Of a DNA stretch of 64,000 nucleotides, positions 1 to 8,213 are shown piece by piece (positions within the stretch are counted from its first letter, which is position 1; each line of letters opens with the position of its first letter). This DNA is from CAIVVT01 sp963757265. Lineage in GTDB: Bacteria > Acidobacteriota > Terriglobia > Bryobacterales > Bryobacteraceae. A model generated the notes under the pieces. It made no database searches. It was given only the letters and a program-made list of their open reading frames with translations, and was not told where the DNA came from. Both the position numbers and the translations under genes were made by a program. Location of the stretch: NCBI GenBank assembly GCA_963757265.1, contig CAVWRA010000010.1, positions 62,001 to 126,000 on the forward strand. The letters run 5' to 3'.

Positions 1-2
1 TC

Positions 3-1547
3 TCGTTCAGCGCCGCCGAAATCTACCCGACCGGTCCCCAGACTTTTGCCTCCGTCTATCTTGGATCCCGCGCCATTCCAATTTGCTCTCGTGTCGATGT
101 CTCGCCAGTCACGCTGGACAGCGCGAATGACCCTCCTCGCCCGGGATCATCCGGCTGGGTGTCGCTGAAGCTGTCGTCTGCCAGATCAACCTACTTCGAC
201 CAGGAGCAGATCTCCCTGCATGTCGAGGCTGAAGGGCCGAGCAGCCTGTTGAAGCTCAACGACCGGGGCTGCCTGACTTTCATTCAACGCTCCCGCTCCC
301 CGGATGGCTTCACGCGCTTCGACGAAGTGGGCGCATATGCCAGCCGATGCAGAGTGACTACCGAATCGTTCGGGTTGCCGGATCGCAAGGTCGAAATGGA
401 CCTGGATGCGGGGCATCTGTCGAGATGGAGCGGGCGTGGCGAGCACGCCACCGACGTGGCTTACATGGCGCCGCCGGGCCAGCACGAAGGCGCTTTTCTC
501 GCGACTTCGAATACCCTGCATCTGACCATTGCCGACGCGTCTCTCATCCCGCGCAACTGGGGTCCTCAGACGAAGGGCGTCGCGGTGGACGTGACGCTCG
601 ACAAGGACACGTACGAACTGGGAGAGGACGTTCCATTGCACCTCGCGGTGAAGAACTTCGCCGCTGAGGTGGCGGTCTACGGGGCGGGTTTCGAGATGTG
701 CAACGAGATTGCGAACGTCGAAGTTCGCGACCGCGCGGATGGGCTGCTGGTAAAGCGGTCGGATTGGGGCAGCCCTTGTGCGTGGAGCGGCCCTGTTCTT
801 CGTGAAGGGCTCGCGCAATACCCGCTCGGCCAGATCGTGATTCAGGAGCGCACGTTGCGCCGCGATGGATGGCTGCCGGACTACCGCGGCAACTTCACGG
901 TGTCCGCGACCTGGACGGTCTACGACTGCCAGGTTTGCAATCCGCAATCGACCACGCCGTACGCTGTCGCCCATTCCGGGCCCAAAGCGTTTCGCATCAT
1001 CGATAGCGCCCATCCGCAAGCCGCATCGCCTTTGCCGGACGGCATCCTCAGCCCCGACCTGGCCAGCCGCTTTGAACAGGTTGACACGGCGTTGGGCGAA
1101 AAGAGCGCATTAAAGGACAAGACGACGGGGTTGAAATGGCTGCACCTGGATATAACCGCGGGCTTGTCGTACAACCAGGTCAAAGCCGAGTCGGCCCCGG
1201 GCGGGCGATTCGCGGGTTGGAGATACGCCACCCTCGCCGAGCTGACCGAGTTCTTCTCGCACTTTGACGGGGCCGCGAATGGCTATTCGACAGATCCAAA
1301 GCTCGAAGCGCAACTGCAGCGAAACATGGGAGGGCCATTGGCTCATCCCTCTAATCCCGGCACAGGATGGCACCGCAGCTCTTCGATGGCGCTCCTGGAT
1401 GTGCCCTTCGACCTGGGTCGCGGGGTGTTTGGGTACATCGCCGATGACAGCGTCGGCGGTTCTCAGATCGATCCCAGGCTACAGGGTTCGTCCAGGGAGA
1501 ACTCTGGAATCTCAGGCATCGGAAGCTACCTGGTGCGGCCAGACTAG
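3..1547 (+). CDS. Exported-type protein with C-terminal Lcl/DUF1566-like domain (5' truncated by window)
   Basis: The frame is open from base 3, so the gene starts upstream; the GTG at 159 is only an internal candidate. About 514 residues are visible. The middle part (near LDKDTYELGEDVPLHLAVKN) resembles an Ig-like domain of the BsuPI proteinase-inhibitor type. The last ~150 residues begin with a 'TTGLKWLHLDITAGLSYNQV' segment and a GWRYATLAEL motif, and end in YLVRPD. That pattern is typical of the DUF1566/Lcl-like C-terminal domain often found on secreted bacterial proteins. Function is unknown. The domain reading is from memory of family motifs. The reading frame itself is secure. Confidence 0.7.
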   Translation, partial: SFSAAEIYPTGPQTFASVYLGSRAIPICSRVDVSPVTLDSANDPPRPGSSGWVSLKLSSARSTYFDQEQISLHVEAEGPSSLLKLNDRGCLTFIQRSRSPDGFTRFDEVGAYASRCRVTTESFGLPDRKVEMDLDAGHLSRWSGRGEHATDVAYMAPPGQHEGAFLATSNTLHLTIADASLIPRNWGPQTKGVAVDVTLDKDTYELGEDVPLHLAVKNFAAEVAVYGAGFEMCNEIANVEVRDRADGLLVKRSDWGSPCAWSGPVLREGLAQYPLGQIVIQERTLRRDGWLPDYRGNFTVSATWTVYDCQVCNPQSTTPYAVAHSGPKAFRIIDSAHPQAASPLPDGILSPDLASRFEQVDTALGEKSALKDKTTGLKWLHLDITAGLSYNQVKAESAPGGRFAGWRYATLAELTEFFSHFDGAANGYSTDPKLEAQLQRNMGGPLAHPSNPGTGWHRSSSMALLDVPFDLGRGVFGYIADDSVGGSQIDPRLQGSSRENSGISGIGSYLVRPD

Positions 1548-1698
1548 AATCGGCGGGCGCGCCTCCGGGCGCGTCAAAAACACCGGATTCGCCGGGTCAT
1601 GTCACCCGTCCGAGAAACGCCGCAGTGTCCGCTCCGGCCCGTCAAACAGCCACGCCGGCGTTCCGGACGACTTCCCTGAATCGTGAACAGCGCTACTA

Positions 1699-2040
1699 GG
1701 GCCTGTCGCAGAGAAATCGTCAGCGCAACCGTCTCGCTCACGGCCGCGGCTCAGAAACACAACCGCTCCTTGCAGTCGCGGCTCCGTTCGGGCTAAGCGT
1801 CAACACGAGTGTCTGCGCCACCCGCCTCCGCGACTCTTGTCGCTATGGCGGGCAAGCAAGCACAACCGCTCCTTGCAGTCGCGGCTCCGTCAGACAGTCG
1901 CGGCTCCGTCAGACAGTCGCGGCTCCGACAGACGGTCGCAGCTCTGCAAGCAGCTGCGGCTGCAATGCGCGTATTCTGGGCGGCGATCCGCATTGACTGG
2001 TTCTGCGCGTGCTGACGGAGTCACTGCGACACGCCACCAG
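1699..2040. repeat. Dispersed repeat, copy A (uninterrupted)
   Basis: This non-coding stretch matches a second locus that is split by the IS110-type element at 32.8-34.3 kb. Shared blocks include TGTCGCAGAGAAATCG (with small changes), CGCTCCTT followed by AGTCGCGGCTCCG, and a 3' block around GTATTCTG, CATTGACTGGTT and GACACGCCAC. Within the copy, a ~30-bp block starting ACAACCGCTCCTTGCAG occurs twice about 103 bp apart. No convincing gene lies in it. Confidence 0.65.
1876..1950. repeat. 19-bp tandem repeat, about 3.5 units
   Basis: The unit CAGTCGCGGCTCCGTCAGA runs at 1876, 1895 and 1914 (third copy with one change), followed by a degenerate partial unit from 1933. It lies inside dispersed repeat copy A. 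Copy B has only about one and a half units, so unit number differs between copies. Confidence 0.8.
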
Positions 2041-2086
2041 ACGCCGGCCTCCCGCAGCCGAAGCAAGGCGGGCCCGCGCTCGGCCC

Positions 2087-3010
2087 TCACGCGTTCAGGT
2101 GCGTATTGACGCGCGCGATCGCTTCGTCGATCTCATCCGTACTCTTGTACCCGATTGTGACCGCGTCGACCGTGCCGAGCTGCATCACGAACTTCACAGA
2201 GGCGTCGCGCTGCTCGGGGGTCTTGAACGTCCCTTCGCCCATGATCTTCATCCCGATAGTGCCGGTGCCGCGCGCGTGGATCTCCTTGAGGTGGCCCACC
2301 ACCTCCGTCACGTCACCCTCGCCGTCCTCCGTGCCGCGGATGTTGTCCATCCGTACGCCGGCGTTGTTGATGCGGTTCAGCGACACATCCAGCCAGGACT
2401 GGCTGGGGAATGTCCGGATGGGCACCAGCCCGTGGCACGACGCGCCGTGCGCCAGGATGATCTTCTTCGCCTTGGCTTCATCGAAGGCGTCGCGCGCCGG
2501 CTTGAACGTCTCCGCCCAGTCCGCGGTCCGCACGCAGTGCAGCAGCAGGATATCGAAGTACTCGGTGTTGAGTTGCTTGCGGTAACGGTCGAGCACCGTC
2601 AGCGGATCGTCGGTCTGCTGCAGGCGGTACTTGGTCATCAGGCAGTAGCTGTCGCGCGGGACGCCGTCCAGCGCGATGCGCAGCATCTCGGGCATGCCGG
2701 CGTAGTTCTGCGCGGTTTCAAAGAAACGGATGCCGTGGTCATAGGCATAACGGACCAGACGCGTGAATTCGGCCTGGCCGAGCTCGCGCTGCACCTTGCC
2801 GCCGAACGTGCCGGTGCCGAAGGCCAGGCGCGTCACTTTGACGCCCGAATTGCCGAGCGGCACCCAGTCCGTCGCCAGCCGCTTCACCGGCTTCGCCGGC
2901 TTGGCCATCGCCGCGTTGAGCCCCGCGCCCAGAACGCTTCCGCCCACTGCCACCGAAGACGCGGCGCCCGCCACCGTCTTCAAAAAATCACGCCGATTGA
3001 AATTGGACAT
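2087..3010 (-). CDS. Aldo/keto reductase with Tat signal peptide
   Basis: This 307-residue protein starts with a twin-arginine signal (NRRDFLKTVAGAASS, then an Ala/Gly-rich core ending near AMAKP), so it is predicted to be exported folded to the periplasm. The rest is an aldo/keto reductase TIM barrel. It opens with WVPLGNSGVKVTRLAFGTG, contains the YDHGIRFFETAQNY active-site strand, and ends with a TVDAVTIGYKSTDEI segment. AKRs reduce carbonyls with NADPH, and the catalytic Tyr is expected in the FFETAQNY region. Tat-exported AKRs are common in Acidobacteria and Planctomycetes, and their substrates are mostly unknown. It is monocistronic; the divergent neighbour starts 173 bp away. Confidence 0.85.
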   Translation of the reverse strand: MSNFNRRDFLKTVAGAASSVAVGGSVLGAGLNAAMAKPAKPVKRLATDWVPLGNSGVKVTRLAFGTGTFGGKVQRELGQAEFTRLVRYAYDHGIRFFETAQNYAGMPEMLRIALDGVPRDSYCLMTKYRLQQTDDPLTVLDRYRKQLNTEYFDILLLHCVRTADWAETFKPARDAFDEAKAKKIILAHGASCHGLVPIRTFPSQSWLDVSLNRINNAGVRMDNIRGTEDGEGDVTEVVGHLKEIHARGTGTIGMKIMGEGTFKTPEQRDASVKFVMQLGTVDAVTIGYKSTDEIDEAIARVNTHLNA

Positions 3011-3183
3011 GGTCTAAGCCTCTCTGAGTCGGATTGAAAAAAAGATAACACAAAAGGGCCGCATTCCGGCGGCGAGGTATCGAATGATCCGCCGCGTTTT
3101 CCGCATGGCGGAGCGATGGTATAGAGTGTTGTTGTTCACGAACCCTCCGGGGATCAACGATACGCGAGGTCTAAAAAACAAAT

Positions 3184-4350
3184 ATGCGCAAATTGAAAGC
3201 AGCAGTGATCGGAGCCGGCTTCATGGGCCGGACCCACGTGGAGGCCCTGCGACGGCTGGGCTTCGTTGATGTGGCCGCGGTGGCGGGCATCGACCTGGCG
3301 GAGGCGGAGCGCTTTGCCGCGGCCAACGCGATCGAATGCGCCGCCACGGTAGACGACATTCTGGCCGACAAGAGCATTGATGGAGTACACGTGTGCACGC
3401 CCAACGCGCTGCATGGGCCGATCGCGATGAAGGCGCTGAAGGCCGGCAAGCACGTGCTGAGCGAGAAGCCGCTCGCCATGTCCGCGGCCGAAGCGAAGAA
3501 GATGCTCGAGTTGGCGGAGAAGAAGGGCCTGTGCCATGCGACCAATCACAACCTGCGCTACTACCCGCTGACGCAGCAGATCCGCCGCATGATTGAGAAC
3601 GGCGAACTGGGCGAGATTCTGGTGGTGCAGGGGACGTACTCGCAGGACTGGCTGCTGTACGATACCGACTTCAACTGGCGCATCCTGCGCAAGGACAACG
3701 GCCCGCTGCGAACGATGGGCGATATCGGCTCGCACTGGATGGACATGATCCAGCACGTGACGGGACTGCCGATCACCGCGCTGTGTGCCGAGATCGAGAT
3801 CTTCCACAAGACGCGCAAACAACCGCTGGTGGCGATCGAGACCTTCGCCGGGAAGACGCTGAAGCCCTCGGATTATAAGGAGATCAAAATCGACACCGAG
3901 GACTACGGCGCGGTGCTGCTGCACCTGGGAGAGCGCGCGCGGGGGGCGTTCACGGTGAGCCAGGTGGCGGCGGGCTGCAAGAACCGCTTCGAGTTCATGA
4001 TCTGCGGCACCAAGGCCAGCGTGAGCTGGAACCAGGAGCAGCCGAATCATATCTGGATCGGCTACCGCAACGAGCCCAACCGGATCATGCAGAAGGACGG
4101 GTCGCTGATGGACCCGAAGGCGGCGCCGTATGCCGATTATCCCGGCGGCCACGCCGAGGGCTACCCGGACGCGCACAAGCAGCTCTTCAAGCGCTTCTGG
4201 CAGCGCGTGGCCGATCCGAGCCTGCCGGTCGAGTACCCAACCTTCGCCGACGGCCTGCGCGGCATGCAGCTGCTCGAAAAGGTGATTGAGAGCGACGAGA
4301 AGCGCGGCTGGGTGAACACCGGGCTGGGCGCGAAGAAGGCGGCGAAGTAA
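3184..4350 (+). CDS. Gfo/Idh/MocA family oxidoreductase
   Basis: This 388-residue cytosolic NAD(P)-dependent dehydrogenase has an N-terminal Rossmann fold (KAAVIGAGFMGRTHVEALRR, residues 4-23) and the characteristic 'VHVCTPNALHGPIAMKALKAGKHVLSEKPL' region, whose EKP motif carries the catalytic Lys. A C-terminal alpha/beta substrate domain follows (GDIGSHWMDMIQHVTG). Family members oxidise sugars or inositols or act in glycoside breakdown, and the substrate cannot be read from sequence. It is transcribed divergently from the aldo/keto reductase, which may suggest a shared sugar pathway (inference). The ATG at 3184 directly precedes the Rossmann strand. Confidence 0.9.
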   Translation: MRKLKAAVIGAGFMGRTHVEALRRLGFVDVAAVAGIDLAEAERFAAANAIECAATVDDILADKSIDGVHVCTPNALHGPIAMKALKAGKHVLSEKPLAMSAAEAKKMLELAEKKGLCHATNHNLRYYPLTQQIRRMIENGELGEILVVQGTYSQDWLLYDTDFNWRILRKDNGPLRTMGDIGSHWMDMIQHVTGLPITALCAEIEIFHKTRKQPLVAIETFAGKTLKPSDYKEIKIDTEDYGAVLLHLGERARGAFTVSQVAAGCKNRFEFMICGTKASVSWNQEQPNHIWIGYRNEPNRIMQKDGSLMDPKAAPYADYPGGHAEGYPDAHKQLFKRFWQRVADPSLPVEYPTFADGLRGMQLLEKVIESDEKRGWVNTGLGAKKAAK

Positions 4351-4358
4351 GCTCAGAG

Positions 4359-4377
4359 TGCGCCGCGGAGTGGCGCA
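4359..4377. terminator. Possible bidirectional hairpin between convergent genes
   Basis: A perfect 6-bp stem TGCGCC/GGCGCA with a 7-nt loop lies 9 bp after the oxidoreductase stop and before the convergent ABC ATPase gene. There is no clear U-tract, so this is a weak terminator call based mainly on position. Confidence 0.3.
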
Positions 4378-4436
4378 TTGGCCAGGCGATAAGATGGCTT
4401 GCGCAGCCTGGCCGCGGGCGCTGAAACGAGTGAAGA

Positions 4437-5849
4437 TCAGGGGACACGATGAGGCTCGTCCGCAACAGGGCGAGCCTCAAATGTTTTAAAGTCGACTTCG
4501 CAATCCAGGCCGATCCAGCCGAACTCCGGCGCGTCGCCGGGGGGCACGGTGAAGGAGAGGAAGTCGTAGACCCAATCGCAAATGACGTACTTGTGGAGCG
4601 TACCATCGGAGACCGCCAGCGTGAGACCGTAAGTGGCCGGGGCGAGACGGGGCATGGTCCAGACGAAGTCTACGGTGATGTGGTCTCCGGCGACGAGCGG
4701 GGGCATCTGGAATCCCTCGCGCGAAGTGTTGGAGCTGAACAGGGATCTGCCCTGCGCGTCGCGCACCATGAAGCCGGCGATGGGCGAAGCGAGCGGCTGA
4801 TGGACCTTGAAGCTGAAGCGCACGGTCACGCTGTCGCCGGGCCGAAGCACGGGCCGCTGGCTGTGCTCCACTCGCGCTTCCGCCGAGCCGGACTCCAGAA
4901 GGAAAGTCGCGCCACTGATGGCCGCCCGGGCGTCGCCGAAACGGTGGCCTGAGAACTCGACCGGTGGAGCAAGCTCGGGAGCGGTGAACGGGGCGCGGGC
5001 GGCTTGCGCCGCCACTTCCCGGGCGATCATGGCGGCGTCGCGCGCGGTCATGCTGGCCAGGTACCGGCCGACGACGCCATCGGTCGGGCCCAGCGCCTTC
5101 ATCGATCCGTCCTCGAGCCACAGGCAACAGTCGCTGATGGCGCGCACATCCTCGGAGGAGTGGGAGACGAACAGGATGCTCAGCCCGCGTTCGCGCAGCG
5201 AGTGGATGCGGCGCATGCAGCGCTGGCGAAAGGCAATGTCGCCGACGGCCAGGGCTTCGTCCACCAGCAGAATTTCAGCATCGACGTGAATGGAAACCGC
5301 AAAGGCGAGCCGCATCAGCATGCCGCTCGAATAGGTTTTCACCGGCTGGTCGAGGAAATCGCCGATGTCGGCAAAGGCGACGATTGCGGTGAAACGATCC
5401 GCGGTCTGTCGGGCGTTGAGGCCGTGCAGAGAGGCCGAAAGCTGGACGTTCTGCCGTCCGGTGAATTCGGGATTGAACCCGGAACCGAGCTCGAGCAGCC
5501 CGGCCAGCCGCCCGTTTAGCTCCACGCTACCCTCGGTCGGACGCAGGATGCCGGCGGCGATCTGCAGCAGCGTGCTCTTGCCCGAGCCGTTGGGCCCGAC
5601 GATGCCCAGCGACTCGCCACGGCGCAGTTCGAAGCTCACGTCGCGGAGCGCCCAGAACAGATGCGGCGGGCGGCGGGCCAGGGCGGGGAAGAGAGCGCGC
5701 AGGCGGGCCGAGGGTTTCTCATCGACCGGATAGGCTTTCGAGACATGGCTCAGGCGCAGGAGGATCTCCCGGGCCGGTGCAGCCGGCTCATCGGCGGAGC
5801 GCTGAGCCTCGAGAGCCGGGCCGGAATGAGCGCCCGGGCTTACTTCCAT
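4437..5849 (-). CDS. ABC transporter ATP-binding protein, Wzt-like, with C-terminal Wzt_C domain
   Basis: About 470 residues. The N-terminal nucleotide-binding domain shows Walker A GPNGSGKSTLL, signature YSSGMLMRLAFAVS, Walker B ILLVDEAL and an H-loop FVSHSSEDV. The C-terminal half (from about EFSGHRFGDARAAISGATFL) matches the beta-sandwich domain that in Wzt recognises the modified end of an O-antigen or teichoic-type polymer before export. The ATG at 5849 is preferred over an upstream in-frame start at 5975, which would add an Arg/Pro-rich extension and overlap the upstream gene by 136 bp; from 5849 the overlap is 10 bp. No membrane partner (Wzm-like permease) is next to it. Confidence 0.88.
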   Translation of the reverse strand: MEVSPGAHSGPALEAQRSADEPAAPAREILLRLSHVSKAYPVDEKPSARLRALFPALARRPPHLFWALRDVSFELRRGESLGIVGPNGSGKSTLLQIAAGILRPTEGSVELNGRLAGLLELGSGFNPEFTGRQNVQLSASLHGLNARQTADRFTAIVAFADIGDFLDQPVKTYSSGMLMRLAFAVSIHVDAEILLVDEALAVGDIAFRQRCMRRIHSLRERGLSILFVSHSSEDVRAISDCCLWLEDGSMKALGPTDGVVGRYLASMTARDAAMIAREVAAQAARAPFTAPELAPPVEFSGHRFGDARAAISGATFLLESGSAEARVEHSQRPVLRPGDSVTVRFSFKVHQPLASPIAGFMVRDAQGRSLFSSNTSREGFQMPPLVAGDHITVDFVWTMPRLAPATYGLTLAVSDGTLHKYVICDWVYDFLSFTVPPGDAPEFGWIGLDCEVDFKTFEARPVADEPHRVP

Positions 5850-6634
5850 GCGGCCACCACGACGCGTTTGCGGCGGGCGTGCTGTTCGTAAGCGTCCGCG
5901 GCGGGGGGGACGAATTCGACGCGGCGGAAGCCGGCGTGGCGCAGCATCGCTTCCACAGCGCGGGGCGAAGGGCATGTCACCAGCGGCGCAACGCCCGACT
6001 CGCGGTTGCCGGCGTCGAATTCACCACTCTCGTCGATCAAGGCGAGGATGCCGCGATAAGGGTACGTCCAATGGCGCGAACCCCACTCCGTGAAGCCCTC
6101 GACTTCATCCACGACCTGGGTTTCCAGCACGCACAGCTCGCCCGTAACGGCGCTGAGCTGGCGCAGGCACAACATCGGGTCCATGACGTGGTACAGCACG
6201 CCAAGAAACAGCGTCAGCGGATAGACCGGATGTGTGGCTGCGAGATCCTCCACCCGGCCGGGCACGAATTCCAGGTTGGGCAAGCCGGTGGCGGCGGCGA
6301 CGAATTGCGCCCGGCGCAGGTTCTCTTCGCGTGGCTCCAGGCCGACGACGCGCCGCAGCCCCAGCCGCGCCATGGCCAGCGTGTAATACCCTTCGTGACA
6401 GCCGATGTCGAGACAGTCGATGGCTGAGAGGCGCGGGCCGAAGTGCGCGCGCACAGCTCGCTCCACCATCTCCAGGCGGGTGCCGAAGATGCCGCGAACG
6501 GAGTCGGGCACGGCTGAAGTGGTCGTGAGCCCGCGGCCCAGGTCAAAGGAGTAGAACCAGGGGGAAAGCTCGGCGATGCCGCGCCGGACGTCCTCCTCGC
6601 TCATTTGCGGCTGGACGGGCGTGGGAGACTGCAT
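5840..6634 (-). CDS. Class I SAM-dependent methyltransferase
   Basis: This 264-residue protein has a Rossmann-type SAM site. Motif I is ALDCLDIGCHEGYYTLAMA-like (actual core CLDIGCHEGYYTLA), followed by VVGLEPREENLRRAQFV and a FLGVLYHVMDPMLCLRQL segment typical of DUF1698/CmoB-like and sugar methyltransferases. It overlaps the downstream Wzt-like ATPase gene by 10 bp, so both are probably co-translated. By context it may methylate a glycan terminus that the Wzt C-terminal domain reads (inference). Its start lies only 15 bp from inverted-repeat element copy 1. Confidence 0.85.
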   Translation of the reverse strand: MQSPTPVQPQMSEEDVRRGIAELSPWFYSFDLGRGLTTTSAVPDSVRGIFGTRLEMVERAVRAHFGPRLSAIDCLDIGCHEGYYTLAMARLGLRRVVGLEPREENLRRAQFVAAATGLPNLEFVPGRVEDLAATHPVYPLTLFLGVLYHVMDPMLCLRQLSAVTGELCVLETQVVDEVEGFTEWGSRHWTYPYRGILALIDESGEFDAGNRESGVAPLVTCPSPRAVEAMLRHAGFRRVEFVPPAADAYEQHARRKRVVVAAWK

Positions 6635-6648
6635 GCCAAACCCTCATT

Positions 6649-6844
6649 CTAGCCCGGATATTTCACCAACAATCGGCTGCGGCGCGCGATAGGGCCGCAT
6701 CTACTGCGTTGCGCTGGGCCCAGGGGGCGCCCCCGTCCTCGACGTAGCAGTCCAGTACGCCTGCGGGCGGTTCCCGTCGCCCGCCTCGTATCTGCAGCCC
6801 TCTCATCGCGCCTCGCTGCGATCGTGGTGAAACATCCGGGCTAG
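6649..6844. mobile_element. MITE-like inverted-repeat element, copy 1
   Basis: A 196-bp element bounded by CTAG on both sides with imperfect terminal inverted repeats: CTAGCCCGGATATTTCACCA at the left, and a right end whose reverse complement reads CTAGCCCGGATGTTTCACCA. The interior contains a G/C-rich block (GCTGGGCCCAGGGGGCGCCC). Two further copies lie in the same orientation at 36492-36701 and 50908-51104. There is no transposase inside, so it would be a non-autonomous element. Confidence 0.8.
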
Positions 6845-7159
6845 GTCATCGCGGGAAGAGGGCGTTTGCGGGTTGTAACGTACCCTGAGGAATCTCTGTT
6901 GGGTGCAGCTCTCAACGAAAATGTTCGCCGAACTCCTCAACAGGAATGCTAGGTCATAGCTGTCGACTTGTTCTTCGCCGCGCGCGTCATAGGAATACAG
7001 CAAGTGCACCGAAGCGTAGATGGAGTTCTCTTCGGACTCCGCGCAGAGGACCCTGGCTGTCACGCACCGCCAAGGCCGGCTCTTTCGCGCGCGGAGCAAC
7101 TCCCGTAATCGCCGGACCAGGTGCACCACGACGTGGTCTACCCACCACGTAAGCGCCAT
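6803..7159 (-). CDS. DUF3592-like small protein whose C-terminus runs into the inverted-repeat element
   Basis: A 118-residue frame. The region SIYASVHLLYSYDARGEEQVDSYDL to FLRVRYNPQTPSS resembles the DUF3592 pattern (extended beta core ending V-R-Y-x-P-x-x-P). The last ~12 residues (ending FHHDRSEAR) are encoded by the right end of inverted-repeat copy 1, so the native C-terminus has probably been replaced. An in-frame stop lies only 15 codons upstream of the ATG, so the N-terminal membrane helix typical of the family is short or missing. It may be a decaying gene. Confidence 0.45.
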   Translation of the reverse strand: MALTWWVDHVVVHLVRRLRELLRARKSRPWRCVTARVLCAESEENSIYASVHLLYSYDARGEEQVDSYDLAFLLRSSANIFVESCTQQRFLRVRYNPQTPSSRDDLARMFHHDRSEAR

Positions 7160-7241
7160 CCGCCTCCACGTTTTAAGCCACCAATCGGGGACGATCCTGC
7201 ATCAGTGCATGCTGGACTGCACCCCTTGCTCGCTTTCCCGA

Positions 7242-7646
7242 TTAACGGAATGGATTGACGATCTGAAGGCCGGGTTCGAAGATTCGGCCGGGCAAGTCTT
7301 CCGAATACAGCGTCCGGACGCCACAGTCGAGGCAGGCGCCTATGATCATCGCGTCCCAAAAGGAAATGCCCTGATCCCTATGTAGGGCCTGAGCGTGGTC
7401 CAAGACATTCGGCGAAGGCACGATCAAAGGCAGGATACCCATAAACTCACGTAAACGGGCCCAGGCATGTGCAGGAGTGAAACCCTGCCGTGCCAATTTG
7501 CGGCTAGCCGCCACGAATTCCGCCGCGACCTGCCACAGCAACACGCCATCCCGCGTGCTGGCAAGAGGTTCTAGGGCGCACTGCTGCCGCACGCTGTCGG
7601 CCTGATCGCAGCTGTAGATAAGAATATTGGTGTCAAAGCCGGTCAT
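7242..7646 (-). CDS. PIN-domain toxin (VapC-type ribonuclease)
   Basis: About 134 residues of a PIN fold. The N-terminal acidic strand is GFDTNILIYSCD, a conserved Glu lies in QVAAEFVAASR, and the C-terminal acidic cluster is SFWDAMIIGACLDCGVRTLYSEDL. These Asp/Glu residues bind Mg2+ in VapC-type RNases. It follows and overlaps a DUF104-type antitoxin gene by 14 bp, the usual antitoxin-first order. The ATG at 7646 puts the DTN motif at residue 5; an upstream in-frame GTG at 7658 is also possible. Confidence 0.85.
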   Translation of the reverse strand: MTGFDTNILIYSCDQADSVRQQCALEPLASTRDGVLLWQVAAEFVAASRKLARQGFTPAHAWARLREFMGILPLIVPSPNVLDHAQALHRDQGISFWDAMIIGACLDCGVRTLYSEDLPGRIFEPGLQIVNPFR

Positions 7647-7860
7647 GCAGCTCGTCACGGGATGGCAGCGGTCCGCTCAGGAAAAAGCGCATCTGGCCGA
7701 TGCCGGCACGAAGGCGCTCCAGGGCGAGTTGCCGGTCGGAGTCGGCCTGTCCGGTGCGTTCGATGATGAGCCGGACACGCTCGGACTCGCGCAGTGAGAC
7801 CTCGCCGAGGGGTCTCAGCACCCCCCCGGTGTAGATCGCGTCGGTGACCTGGTTGCCCAT
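7633..7860 (-). CDS. DUF104 (AF2212-like) antitoxin
   Basis: A 75-residue protein beginning MGNQVTDAIYTGGVLRPLGE. The 'Y-x-G-G-V-L-x-P-L' beta-hairpin followed by LRESERVRLIIE is the signature of the AF2212/DUF104 antitoxins that pair with PIN toxins. The C-terminal helix (about residues 40-75) is the likely toxin-neutralising part. The ATG at 7860 is chosen because the family core starts there; an in-frame extension to 7902 has no family similarity. Such modules usually repress their own promoter. Confidence 0.82.
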   Translation of the reverse strand: MGNQVTDAIYTGGVLRPLGEVSLRESERVRLIIERTGQADSDRQLALERLRAGIGQMRFFLSGPLPSRDELHDRL

Positions 7861-8213
7861 TGGGGACTCCGACTTCAGGGTACATCGGCTCCGAGGCAAC
7901 ATTCAATTCCCGATGGGCGGCACCACATCGGAGTTTGCGGGCGGGTCGTGGGCTCGGCGAACTAATAGGTTTACATGATTGAAATCGGACGGATGAGTAT
8001 GGGAAAACTACGCCCATGGGGTGCATGGGGATGCCCTGGGAGAGGTCGGTCCACGGCCAGGGATGGCAGGCAGGGCGGGTGATGGGCGAATGGACTTTCC
8101 AGAGCAGGGATGGATGGCGAACCACGCGCAATGAGACGCGTGCGGAGCGGCGCGGACGACGCGGAGGGTTCGCGAGGCCGCGATTTGGGCGCGAGACTTG
8201 AGGGAACTGAGCC
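7861..8213. other. Intergenic region, no gene seen
   Basis: 353 bp between the divergent antitoxin and pentaheme cytochrome genes. It should hold both promoters. No confident -35/-10 pair, repeat or RNA was recognised. Confidence 0.5.

Noticed and set aside
1875..1950. Possible CRISPR array
   Set aside because: The 19-bp units are directly adjacent with no spacers, so it is a simple tandem repeat.
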